Origin: Neisseria lactamica
GTDB taxonomy: Bacteria; Pseudomonadota; Gammaproteobacteria; Burkholderiales; Neisseriaceae
Length of the DNA: 13,828 bases
Reading direction: 5' to 3'
Assembly (NCBI GenBank): GCA_001067655.1
Contig: JUNU01000020.1
Span: 1-13,828, forward strand
Shown: in pieces, positions 7,084 to 13,741 of the stretch
How the letters are laid out: each line of letters opens with the position of its first letter
Numbering within the stretch: the stretch's first letter is position 1
Notes under the pieces: model-generated
Databases searched by the model: none
Seen by the model: only the letters and a program-made list of their open reading frames with translations
What the model was told of the DNA's origin: nothing
Position numbers and translations under genes: made by a program

Positions 7084-7348
7084 TCCCTGACGGTCTTTGT
7101 TATGGTTGTATTTGATTTGATTGGTTATTTGGAGTCCTTTAAATAAACAAGTTATTTAATATCGTCTGCATCTGGTTTCTGCATTTTTCCGACGTTTTTT
7201 TGCATTTTCATAGCCTCTTTGCGCTTTTAGCCTTTTCTCCGTTATCGAACAATCGATTCTTTACCTAGAAAATGTGGTCGGCAGATTTGTGATGGCGGTG
7301 TATCACAACCATATGAACAATTAAACAGGACGACTACTATTGGTAGAG

Positions 7349-7376
7349 AGGTCGTCTGAAAACTTTCAGACGACCT
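7349..7376. repeat. Tight inverted pair of DNA uptake sequences
   Basis: Exact copies at 7349-7360 (plus) and 7365-7376 (minus) are separated by only four bases, so AGGTCGTCTGA pairs with TCAGACGACCT around a small loop. It lies between two genes transcribed away from each other, so it terminates neither. It forms part of the right-hand composite repeat flanking the accessory pair. Confidence 0.85.
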
Positions 7377-7399
7377 TGATAGATGTTGGATTTCCAACC

Positions 7400-7414
7400 C
7401 AATCTACGCTTGCT
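7400..7414 (+). repeat. 15-bp direct repeat, right copy
   Basis: Identical to 5673-5687. Here it overlaps a small hairpin in which TTGGA and TCCAA pair (GTTGGATTTCCAAC, 7385-7398), a feature absent from the left copy. That may make this the more complete version of a dispersed repeat. Confidence 0.7.
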
Positions 7415-7624
7415 ACACTCCTACGGGTGTTTTGAAAAAAGCGTTTTTATGATAGGTATAAACTGAGTACTTAAAATAGGCATCATAAATCATCTCCAAG
7501 CTTTTATCATTATGCATAATATTCCATATCATTTCCCGACGCCGTTTTCTTTGGATTTCCCCCTAATGCGGAAAACAAAAATTTCGTTATAAAATGAAAA
7601 CTTTGTTCAAATATTTGCTGATGA

Positions 7625-7654
7625 TTGAAATTTTATCTTTTAGGACGGTAGAAT
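7625..7654 (+). promoter_or_regulatory. Sigma-70 type promoter of sppA
   Basis: TTGAAA (7625-7630, 5/6 to TTGACA) is followed after an 18-bp spacer by TAGAAT (7649-7654, 5/6 to TATAAT). The transcript would start near 7661, 73 bases before the annotated sppA ATG and 26 before the small leader ORF. It is the only well-formed promoter I see upstream of sppA. Confidence 0.5.
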
Positions 7655-7686
7655 GCGGGGGTATTGGATAGGAGACATCCTCTAAA

Positions 7687-7737
7687 ATGTTGGGACTACC
7701 TGATTTGTGGTTCCGAGTGTCAAAATTTGAACAATGA
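7687..7737 (+). CDS. Possible 16-residue leader ORF coupled to sppA
   Basis: ATG at 7687 opens a 16-codon frame (MLGLPDLWFRVSKFEQ) whose TGA overlaps the sppA start codon as ATGA at 7734-7737. AGGAG lies 12 bases before the ATG, somewhat far. sppA has no convincing ribosome binding site of its own, so coupling through this ORF would explain its translation. No homology is known to me, and the frame is short enough to be chance. Confidence 0.3.
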   Translation: MLGLPDLWFRVSKFEQ

Positions 7738-8723
7738 AAGTACCAATCATGCAGGAACCTTATTCTCGCGAGGGGAATAATCCCTCATCTCATTCCGGCT
7801 CGTTTTGGGAGCGCGAAGTATTGCGCGAAGTATTGCTGGCTTCTTATAAAGAGCAGCGTAGCGCACGTATTTGGCGCAATATTTGGCGTGTTATCGGTGT
7901 GATTTTATTTCTCATGTTTATTGCGTCACTGTTTGGAGACGATACCGATGCAGTGCAAAGCAGTGGGGAACATACGGCAGTGATCGATTTGAAAGGTGAA
8001 ATCGGCAATGAACTTGATGATCAGGTTGAGATGCTGCGCACCGGTATGGAGGCGGTTTACAATAATCCCAATGCTAAAGCGATTATCATCCGCGCCAATA
8101 GTCCGGGCGGATCGCCTGTGGTTTCCAATATTGCGTTTAACGAAATCCGCCGTATGAAATCGGAGCATAAAGACATTCCTGTGTATGTGGTGGCGGAAGA
8201 TATGTGTGCATCGGGCTGTTATTACATTGCGGCGGCGGCTGACAAGATTTATGCGGACCCGTCCAGCGTGGTCGGCAGTATCGGTGTGATTGGCGGAGGG
8301 TTTGATGCGACGGGGCTGATGGATAAAATCGGTATCAAACGTCGTCTGAAAATCGCGGGCAGCAATAAGGGTATGGGCGATCCGTTTTCTCCTGAAACGC
8401 CCGCACAAACTCAGATTTGGGAAAAAATGCTGACCGATATCCATAAGGAATTTATTAAATCGGTTAAACTCGGACGCGGAAAGCGTTTGAAAGATCAGCA
8501 GTATTCTGATGTTTTCAGCGGCCGTATCTATACCGGTTCGGAGGCTAAAGAAGTGGGATTGATTGATGATTTCGGCAGCGTATATAGTGTCGCTAGAGAT
8601 GTCGTCAAAGCCCCTGAGCTGGTGAACTATACGCCTGAAGAGGATTTCGGCAAAATATTGGGTCGCCATTTGAGTGCTGAAATGGAGACTAAAGTTAAAG
8701 AAAAACTGTCGAAAATATGGTAA
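7734..8723 (+). CDS. sppA: Signal peptide peptidase SppA, short form (family S49)
   Basis: A 329-residue inner membrane serine peptidase that degrades cleaved signal peptides and some membrane proteins. The cytoplasmic N-terminus is followed by one membrane anchor at about 51-68 (WRVIGVILFLMFIASLF); the catalytic part then faces the periplasm. The nucleophile is S160 in CASGCYYIAAAADKIYA and the general base is K212 in SNKGMGDPF. The 52-residue interval matches the Ser147/Lys199 dyad of Bacillus SppA, so this is the single-domain form and not the double-length E. coli type. The start is unsettled: the ATG at 7734 lacks a Shine-Dalgarno but overlaps the stop of a small upstream ORF; an ATG at 7749 (residue 6) has only a weak GAAAG eight bases before it. 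A partial uptake sequence (ACGTCGTCTGAA) lies inside the gene at 8339. A terminator follows at 8852. Confidence 0.93.
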   Translation: MKVPIMQEPYSREGNNPSSHSGSFWEREVLREVLLASYKEQRSARIWRNIWRVIGVILFLMFIASLFGDDTDAVQSSGEHTAVIDLKGEIGNELDDQVEMLRTGMEAVYNNPNAKAIIIRANSPGGSPVVSNIAFNEIRRMKSEHKDIPVYVVAEDMCASGCYYIAAAADKIYADPSSVVGSIGVIGGGFDATGLMDKIGIKRRLKIAGSNKGMGDPFSPETPAQTQIWEKMLTDIHKEFIKSVKLGRGKRLKDQQYSDVFSGRIYTGSEAKEVGLIDDFGSVYSVARDVVKAPELVNYTPEEDFGKILGRHLSAEMETKVKEKLSKIW

Positions 8724-8768
8724 CAGGATTTGTCCATTATTCGTTTGTTGCCGCCCTAAGTCATTGTG

Positions 8769-8780
8769 GGGTCGTCTGAA
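8769..8780 (+). repeat. Variant DNA uptake sequence (GGGTCGTCTGAA)
   Basis: It differs from the exact repeat only at the first base and sits 45 bases after the sppA stop codon. No inverted partner is near. The same one-base variant occurs at 5612. Confidence 0.6.
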
Positions 8781-8851
8781 AACGTATCTTTTGAGATGTT
8801 TGATGATGTTCCATATGCCATTTATAGGTTGGAAGGTAACAAGCCAATGAC

Positions 8852-8888
8852 AAAAAAGCGGCTTGGAAGATGTCCTTGCCGCTTTTTT
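8852..8888 (+). terminator. Rho-independent terminator of sppA
   Basis: AAAAAAGCGGC (8852-8862) pairs perfectly with GCCGCTTTTTT (8878-8888). The interior can extend the hairpin with GGA/TCC after a symmetric TT/TT internal loop. The T-run follows the GC core on the plus strand. The A-run on the other side could make it bidirectional, but no convergent gene is present. Confidence 0.8.
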
Positions 8889-8889
8889 T

Positions 8890-9154
8890 AGTTCACTAAT
8901 ATAGGGTAAAGTTATCCGTCTTTCTATTAAAGCGACCGCAGAAGCAGTTTTTTGTATGTCAAACAGTTTTTTGTTGATAATACGAAGGCTCAAGACCGGA
9001 ACGGCTGAGGCTGAATGTTTATCATGAAATGCCAAGAAATGTTTGAGGTCGTCTGAAAAGCCATTTTGTCATTTCATCCGTGTGATAAAGGTTTATCAGC
9101 CGGCGTTAGCGCCCCCGATTTTTGCATCCAACCCCTTCATATCTTATAAATATT
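8890..9154. other. Intergenic region upstream of the ABC transporter
   Basis: It contains an exact uptake sequence at 9046-9057 (plus, unpaired) and an 11-bp direct repeat CAGTTTTTTGT at 8945-8955 and 8964-8974. A weak promoter-like pair, TTGCAT (9122-9127) and TATAAA (9145-9150) with a 17-bp spacer, lies just before the ATPase ATG. No reading frame or RNA gene is supportable. Confidence 0.45.
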
Positions 9155-10117
9155 ATGATTAATGTCCAACATCTAGATTTTTACTACGGCAATACGCAGG
9201 CATTGTACGATGTCTCGGTTGAGCTTCCGCAGGGCAGTATTACCGGATTAATCGGACCTAATGGTGCCGGCAAATCCACTTTGATGCGTTGTATGGCAGG
9301 ATTGGAAATCCCGACATCCGGCGATGTCTTGCTTGACGGTCTGCCTATTCTTGATAATCCGCGCGATAGCTTTTCCAAACTCGGCTACCTGCCTGATTTT
9401 TTTGGTTTGCCGGATGGTTTGAGCGTGATCCAGTGCTTAACTTATGCCGCCAAATCCCGCGGTATTCCTGATGCGCGACTTCCCGATTTGCTGCTGGAAA
9501 CCGTTCGCCTGCTTAATTTGGAACATAAACTGTATGCCAAAGTCAGCGACCTCTCCCGTGGTCAGAAACAGCGTGTCGGTATCGGGCAAGTCATCATCCA
9601 TCGTCCTAAGTTCTTGCTTTTGGATGAACCTGCCAGCGGTCTTGACCCTGAGGCACGACATGAATTGTCTTTGTTGCTGCTGAAGCTCAAAGATGAAGGC
9701 ATGAGCATTTTGGTGTCGAGCCATATTCTTTCCGAGTTGGACGAATATTGTTCGCATATGCTGGTTATCAAAGGCGGACGTGTTCAGGCATTTCAATCTG
9801 TTAATGATGATGTTAACGAAGATCAGACTGTTTCGCTGCAATTTGTCGGTTTGGATGAATCCATATTCGAGCGGGTCCGCAATACGGAAGGCGTGAAGCA
9901 GACAGAATGGAGCAATCATGCCGTTACTGTCATATTGGATGCGGGAGAAGAAGCTCGTGCAGCCTTGTTGCGTAAGCTGTTTAAACAAAACCTGCCTTTG
10001 AGCGAAGCTGCCGTCATTAAAGCGTCGCTGCTAAACAGTTATCAAAACAGCCTCAATCTCCACAAACAGGAGCAACAAGAGCAACCGGAGCAACAGGAGC
10101 AAGCCGATGGACAATAA
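9155..10117 (+). CDS. ABC transporter ATP-binding protein, unknown substrate
   Basis: A 320-residue cytoplasmic ATPase that should drive the membrane protein encoded next. Walker A GPNGAGKST is at 34-42, signature LSRGQ at 133-137, Walker B FLLLDEP at 153-159, the D-loop SGLD follows, and the switch histidine is H190 (SSHIL). The Q-loop position reads GYLPD, without the usual Gln. The signature has Arg in place of the second Gly, a common variant in this COG1131-like (CcmA/Nat-type) group. The C-terminal 80 or so residues are an extra domain ending in a Gln/Glu-rich tail built from a 9-bp tandem repeat. I start at the ATG at 9155, where ABC homology begins (MINVQHLDFYYGN); a TTG at 9122 would add 11 residues. 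Neither start has a clear ribosome binding site. The gene overlaps the permease by 11 bases. The substrate and direction are unknown; export or membrane maintenance is likelier than import because no binding protein is present. Confidence 0.9.
   Translation: MINVQHLDFYYGNTQALYDVSVELPQGSITGLIGPNGAGKSTLMRCMAGLEIPTSGDVLLDGLPILDNPRDSFSKLGYLPDFFGLPDGLSVIQCLTYAAKSRGIPDARLPDLLLETVRLLNLEHKLYAKVSDLSRGQKQRVGIGQVIIHRPKFLLLDEPASGLDPEARHELSLLLLKLKDEGMSILVSSHILSELDEYCSHMLVIKGGRVQAFQSVNDDVNEDQTVSLQFVGLDESIFERVRNTEGVKQTEWSNHAVTVILDAGEEARAALLRKLFKQNLPLSEAAVIKASLLNSYQNSLNLHKQEQQEQPEQQEQADGQ
10067..10102 (+). repeat. Four 9-bp tandem repeats at the 3' end of the ATPase gene
   Basis: Units CAGGAGCAA, CAAGAGCAA, CCGGAGCAA and CAGGAGCAA encode QEQ QEQ PEQ QEQ. 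The unit length keeps frame whatever the copy number. The GGAG of the last unit (10096-10099) lies seven bases before the permease ATG and so doubles as its Shine-Dalgarno. Confidence 0.85.
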
Positions 10118-11234
10118 ATTGAATATCCCCAAAATCCGGGTTAACGCCGAATTTCAAAGGCTGATGTGGCTCAACATGAGCTGGGGCATGATTGCAGGCA
10201 TCATCATACTCTACTGCCTGTTTGTTTTTGCCAATGCCAATTCTGAAAACCTGGTGGAATATATTGCCAGCGTCGGTGCGTTCGGTACCGGCATTTCAAA
10301 TATCGCCCTTTATCTGCAGATTGAGCGCAGTCTGCGCCAAGACGTTTCCAGCAATGCATTTGACCAGTTGCGCATGTCCTCTTTGTCTCCGTGGCAGATG
10401 GCTTGGGCGAGGATTGTTGTCGCGCCTTTGACCGGTTGGGTTATTTTCCTTGTCGGCTGGATACTGATCGGCCTAACGATGTTTCATTTCAACCATGAAG
10501 ACAGCGATGTTTTCATCATATGGTTGACTATGCCGCTCAACTCATGGGCACTCGCCTGCATGATATTGGTTAATGCTTTGCAGTTCAAACGCGGCAACGA
10601 TCAATGGGAAGGGTCTCTATTACAACTCCTATTGCTGTTTGTCGTCATGGTCATGTTCGTCACCAGTATGTTGACCGCTTTGGAAGATATTCCGGGTTTG
10701 CGTGACAATGTGTCCCCAGTATCCCCAATTATTGCCTCCATTATTTCTGTTGTCTTATGCAGCGTTGCCGCCCGCGCTGCTATGGCAGAACGCCTGCACC
10801 TGCGCTCTTCCCGATTGACTTTTATCGTACTTGGACTTCTTACGCCTTTGCCTTTGGCTTTGATCAGCTTCGTAAGCAACTATCAACAAGCGCTGTATAT
10901 TTGCGCCGTAGCTTATGGCGGTATAAGTATTTTGTCTTTGATTACGCAGAAGCAGACAGCCTTTTCTTCTGTTGGAGAATTTGTCCGTGCACGCAATAGA
11001 AAATCGAAATGGGCGATTGCCTCGTTGCCTGCTTGGATGATTCTTTTCCCTTTGGGATTGGTTTGTGCTGTATTGTTGTCAGCAGACTTGGTATGGTCAT
11101 ACATAACACCATTCTTTCTCCTCATATTGCTGGTTTTTTCCATCAACCAAATGAAATGGCGATACAACAACATCACCATCGCATTATTGATATACCTGCT
11201 TCTCCGAGGTCTTTGGTTCGTGATTTCATTGTAA
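10107..11234 (+). CDS. ABC transporter permease, ABC-2-like, unknown substrate
   Basis: A 375-residue inner membrane protein with ten or eleven hydrophobic segments (roughly 25-42, 52-70, 103-127, 136-158, 171-190, 204-222, 237-256, 262-279, 305-325, 330-347, 355-373). It has no signal peptide. The cytoplasmic stretch FDQLRMSSLSPWQMAWARI (85-103) resembles the coupling region that precedes a membrane segment in ABC-2-type exporters. It is made with the upstream ATPase: the ATG lies inside the last codons of that gene (11-base overlap) and is served by GGAG from the tandem repeat there, so the two are probably translationally coupled and form one transporter. A strong terminator follows, so this is a two-gene operon. 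No specificity domain, MacB-like periplasmic region or binding protein is visible. Confidence 0.85.
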   Translation: MDNKLNIPKIRVNAEFQRLMWLNMSWGMIAGIIILYCLFVFANANSENLVEYIASVGAFGTGISNIALYLQIERSLRQDVSSNAFDQLRMSSLSPWQMAWARIVVAPLTGWVIFLVGWILIGLTMFHFNHEDSDVFIIWLTMPLNSWALACMILVNALQFKRGNDQWEGSLLQLLLLFVVMVMFVTSMLTALEDIPGLRDNVSPVSPIIASIISVVLCSVAARAAMAERLHLRSSRLTFIVLGLLTPLPLALISFVSNYQQALYICAVAYGGISILSLITQKQTAFSSVGEFVRARNRKSKWAIASLPAWMILFPLGLVCAVLLSADLVWSYITPFFLLILLVFSINQMKWRYNNITIALLIYLLLRGLWFVISL

Positions 11235-11299
11235 CAGGAGCGTATTTTCTGTTTTGCACCCTGCCTTTCGCCATAGAGAGGTTGGAGGCGGGATAGGAT

Positions 11300-11346
11300 A
11301 AAGGTCGTCTGAAAACCGGTTGACAAGGTTTTCAGACGACCTTTTT
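11300..11346 (+). terminator. DUS-containing terminator of the ABC transporter operon
   Basis: An 18-bp perfect stem pairs 11300-11317 with 11327-11344 around a 9-base loop and ends in a five-T run (11342-11346). Each arm carries an exact uptake sequence (11302-11313 plus, 11331-11342 minus). This is the strongest terminator in the window. The remaining 230 bases to frr hold the frr leader, in which I find no promoter good enough to call. Confidence 0.92.
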
Positions 11347-11576
11347 GTCTATACGCAAATGAATTCGGCTGTATCGAGGCCGTCCATGCTTTTCCGTCCC
11401 AAACTCATGTGCAACGGCATTTAAATATCAGTTAAGAAACAAGGCCCAAAACCGCCCCTGCCTTGTCGGAATCGCCGAATGACGGTACTATGCGCAGTTA
11501 ACAGCTTGATTTGCCGTTCGGATGGTCATGCGTCCGGGCGAGGTTTTAAATTCAGTATCTTATTTGAAAGCATAAA

Positions 11577-12134
11577 ATGATTAACGATATTCAAAAAACA
11601 GCGGAAAGCAAAATGCAGCGCTCGGTAGAAGTGCTGAAAGAGAATTTGGCGAAAGTGCGTACCGGCCGTGCGCATACCGGTCTGTTGGACCAAGTGGAAG
11701 TCGAATACTGGGGCAGCATGGTTCCGGTCAGCCAAGTTGCCAACGTGACGCTTCTGGACGCGCGTACCATCGGTGTGAAACCTTTTGAAAGCAATATGGC
11801 GGCCAAAGTCGAGAAAGCCATCCGCGATTCAAACTTGGGTCTGAACCCGGCAGCCGTCGGCGATTTGATCCGCGTGCCTATGCCTATGTTGACCGAAGAG
11901 CGCCGTAAAGATTTGATTAAAGTCGTACGCAGCGAAGCGGAAGAAGGACGCGTGTCCATCCGCAACGTGCGCCGCGATGCAAACGATCACATCAAAAAAC
12001 TCTTGAAAGACAAAGAAATTTCCGAAGATGAAGCACGTCGCGGCGAAGAGGCGGTTCAAAAACTGACCGACAAATACATCGCCGAAGCCGATAAAACGCT
12101 GGCTGCCAAAGAAGAAGATTTGATGGCGATTTAA
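11577..12134 (+). CDS. frr: Ribosome recycling factor
   Basis: A 185-residue cytoplasmic protein, the standard length for RRF. With EF-G it splits the post-termination ribosome so the subunits can be reused; it is essential in bacteria. The sequence is typical throughout, from MINDIQKTAESKMQRSVEVLKENLAKVRTGRAH at the N-terminus through RVPMPMLTEERRKDLIKVVRSEAEEGRVSIRNVRRDAND to the C-terminal helix. The start is the only sensible ATG; the upstream GAAAG is a modest ribosome binding site. Unlike in many bacteria, frr does not follow pyrH here. It heads a cluster with uppS and cdsA, the order I recall from N. meningitidis. The gap to uppS is 57 bases and contains an uptake sequence. Confidence 0.98.
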   Translation: MINDIQKTAESKMQRSVEVLKENLAKVRTGRAHTGLLDQVEVEYWGSMVPVSQVANVTLLDARTIGVKPFESNMAAKVEKAIRDSNLGLNPAAVGDLIRVPMPMLTEERRKDLIKVVRSEAEEGRVSIRNVRRDANDHIKKLLKDKEISEDEARRGEEAVQKLTDKYIAEADKTLAAKEEDLMAI

Positions 12135-12143
12135 ACCCTTGTC

Positions 12144-12181
12144 CGCGGCGTTTCAGACGACCTTTGAACCGCCGCGCCGCG
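12144..12181. repeat. DNA uptake sequence inside a GC-rich inverted repeat, frr-uppS gap
   Basis: An exact uptake sequence lies on the minus strand at 12152-12163. A perfect 7-bp inverted repeat, CGCGGCG (12144-12150) and CGCCGCG (12175-12181), encloses it, leaving a 24-base loop. The hairpin ends just before the uppS ribosome binding site (AAAGG at 12182-12186) and could influence uppS translation. No T-run follows, so termination is unlikely. Confidence 0.55.
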
Positions 12182-12191
12182 AAAGGCAGAT

Positions 12192-12938
12192 ATGAAGAGC
12201 AGCACGCAAACCATTTTGGAACATACTTCGGTTCCGAAGCATATCGCCGTGATTATGGACGGCAACGGCCGTTGGGCGAAAAAGCGTTTCCTTCCCCGCG
12301 TGATGGGGCATAAACGCGGCTTGGACGCGTTGGAAAATATGGTGAAGCATTGCGCCAAACTGGGTGTGCAATATCTGACCGTGTTTGCCTTTTCGACTGA
12401 AAACTGGCGCCGCCCCGAAGACGAAGTGTCGTTCCTGATGGGGCTGTTTTTGCAGGCTTTGCAAAAGCAGGTGCGCCGTCTGCACGAAAACAATATGCGC
12501 CTCAAGGTGTTGGGCAGTCGCGAACGCTTCAACCGACAGATTCTGCAAGGTATCGAAGAGGCGGAAGCCTTGACGGCAAACAATACCGGTCTGACCCTGA
12601 GCATCGCTGCGGATTACGGCGGCCGCTGGGATATTTTGCAGGCGGCAAACAAACTGATTGCCGAAGGCGTATCCGAGATTACGGAAGACGCGCTGGCGAA
12701 ACACTTGATGCTGGGCGATGCGCCGGAACCGGATTTGTTCATCCGCACCGGTGGCGAAACACGCATCAGCAATTTCCTGCTTTGGCAGATGGCGTATGCC
12801 GAACTTTATTTTACCGATACCCTGTGGCCCGATTATGACAGCAAAGCCTTGGACGATGCTGTCGCCTCGTTCCAAAAACGCGAACGACGCTTCGGCCGCA
12901 CTTCGGAACAGCTGCCGGTAGAGCAGCAAAGGGGTTAA
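12192..12938 (+). CDS. uppS: Undecaprenyl diphosphate synthase (cis-prenyltransferase)
   Basis: A 248-residue cytoplasmic enzyme that adds eight isopentenyl units in cis to farnesyl diphosphate, making the C55 carrier lipid for peptidoglycan and surface glycans. The family motifs are complete: IAVIMDGNGRWA with catalytic D23, FAFSTENWRRP, and PDLFIRTGGETRISNFLLWQMAYAELYF with R185, R191 and E204, equivalent to Arg194, Arg200 and the metal-linked Glu213 of E. coli. Its length is typical. AAAGG lies five bases before the ATG. It is co-directional with frr (57-base gap) and only two bases from cdsA, so uppS and cdsA are certainly one transcription unit and probably translationally coupled. Confidence 0.98.
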   Translation: MKSSTQTILEHTSVPKHIAVIMDGNGRWAKKRFLPRVMGHKRGLDALENMVKHCAKLGVQYLTVFAFSTENWRRPEDEVSFLMGLFLQALQKQVRRLHENNMRLKVLGSRERFNRQILQGIEEAEALTANNTGLTLSIAADYGGRWDILQAANKLIAEGVSEITEDALAKHLMLGDAPEPDLFIRTGGETRISNFLLWQMAYAELYFTDTLWPDYDSKALDDAVASFQKRERRFGRTSEQLPVEQQRG

Positions 12939-12940
12939 AA

Positions 12941-13735
12941 ATGTTGAAACAACGGATTATCACGGCGCTTTGGATGCTGCCGTTGATGCTCGGTATGCTG
13001 TTTTACGCGCCGCAATGGCTGTGGGCGGCATTTTGCGGATTGATTTCTCTGGTTACGCTGTGGGAATACTCTCGCATGAGCGGATTGGAGAAACTGAAAA
13101 CCAATCATTATCTCGCCGCGACGCTGGTGTTCGGCGTCATCGCCTACGCAGGCGGTTGGACGCTGCCGGATATCGTTTGGTACGCTGTTTTGGCGTTTTG
13201 GCTGGTCGTCATGCCTTTGTGGCTGAAATTCAAATGGAAATTGAACGGCGGCTGGCAGGCTTATACCGTCGGCTGGCTTTTGGTCATGCCGTTTTGGTTC
13301 GCACTCATGTCCCTGCGTCCGCATCCCGATTACGCCTTGTCGCTGCTTGCCGTGATGGGTTTGGTGTGGGTTGCCGATGTTTGCGCGTATTTCAGCGGCA
13401 AAGCGTTCGGCAAACACAAAATCGCACCGACCGTCAGCCCCGGCAAAAGCTGGGAAGGCGCAATCGGCGGCGCGATTTGCGTGGCAGTCTACATGACTGT
13501 GGTGTGGTGGGCTGGTTGGCTCACGTTTGACGCAGGCTGGTTCAATACCGTGTTAATCGGTTTGGTGTTGACCGTTGTCAGCGTATGCGGCGACCTGTTG
13601 GAAAGCTGGCTCAAGCGCGCGGCGGGCATCAAAGACAGCAGCAATCTGCTGCCCGGACACGGTGGCGTGTTTGACCGCGTGGACAGCCTGATTGCCGTCA
13701 TCAGCGTCTATGCCGCCTTTGAAAGCTTGTTCTGA
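12941..13735 (+). CDS. cdsA: Phosphatidate cytidylyltransferase (CDP-diglyceride synthase)
   Basis: A 264-residue integral inner membrane enzyme, with about eight hydrophobic segments, that converts phosphatidic acid and CTP to CDP-diacylglycerol, the precursor of all the cell's phospholipids. The family signature is intact at 222-248, with the conserved S-x-x-KR, KD and PGHGGVFDRVD elements, and is preceded by PTVSPGKSWEGAIGGA. The length is slightly below E. coli CdsA (285). AGGGG, inside the end of uppS, serves as ribosome binding site six bases before the ATG. A Correia element begins six bases after the stop codon. In meningococci I recall dxr, rseP and bamA following; here they would lie outside the window. 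Confidence 0.97.
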   Translation: MLKQRIITALWMLPLMLGMLFYAPQWLWAAFCGLISLVTLWEYSRMSGLEKLKTNHYLAATLVFGVIAYAGGWTLPDIVWYAVLAFWLVVMPLWLKFKWKLNGGWQAYTVGWLLVMPFWFALMSLRPHPDYALSLLAVMGLVWVADVCAYFSGKAFGKHKIAPTVSPGKSWEGAIGGAICVAVYMTVVWWAGWLTFDAGWFNTVLIGLVLTVVSVCGDLLESWLKRAAGIKDSSNLLPGHGGVFDRVDSLIAVISVYAAFESLF

Positions 13736-13741
13736 AGCGGT

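Larger units (their letters stand above)
7084..7733. other. 650-bp divergent intergenic region, immunity gene to sppA
   Basis: This stretch holds the open upstream extension of the immunity frame (to 7128), a 24-codon open frame ending at 7152 on the minus strand that I could not assign, an uptake-sequence hairpin, the right copy of the 15-bp direct repeat, and the predicted sppA promoter and leader ORF. The rest (7415-7620) is AT-rich and shows nothing I can name. I found no convincing promoter for the immunity gene. Confidence 0.6.

Noticed and set aside
7152..7226. 24-codon minus-strand frame (KRKEAMKMQKNVGKMQKP...) upstream of the immunity gene, considered as the tail of a lost toxin
   Set aside because: It would suit a toxin remnant by position, but it is very short, has a stop just before it, and matches no toxin motif I know. 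It could be chance.
7415..7620. Possible small RNA or tRNA gene in the AT-rich sppA upstream region
   Set aside because: I found no cloverleaf, no CCA end and no promoter-plus-terminator pair around it.
7926..9035. 369-codon minus-strand frame over sppA and its downstream region
   Set aside because: It is mostly antisense to an intact sppA, crosses its terminator, and has no family signature or ribosome binding site. It is a composition artefact.
12153..12929. 258-codon minus-strand frame opposite uppS
   Set aside because: It is antisense to a full catalytic-motif-bearing uppS and has no domain of its own.
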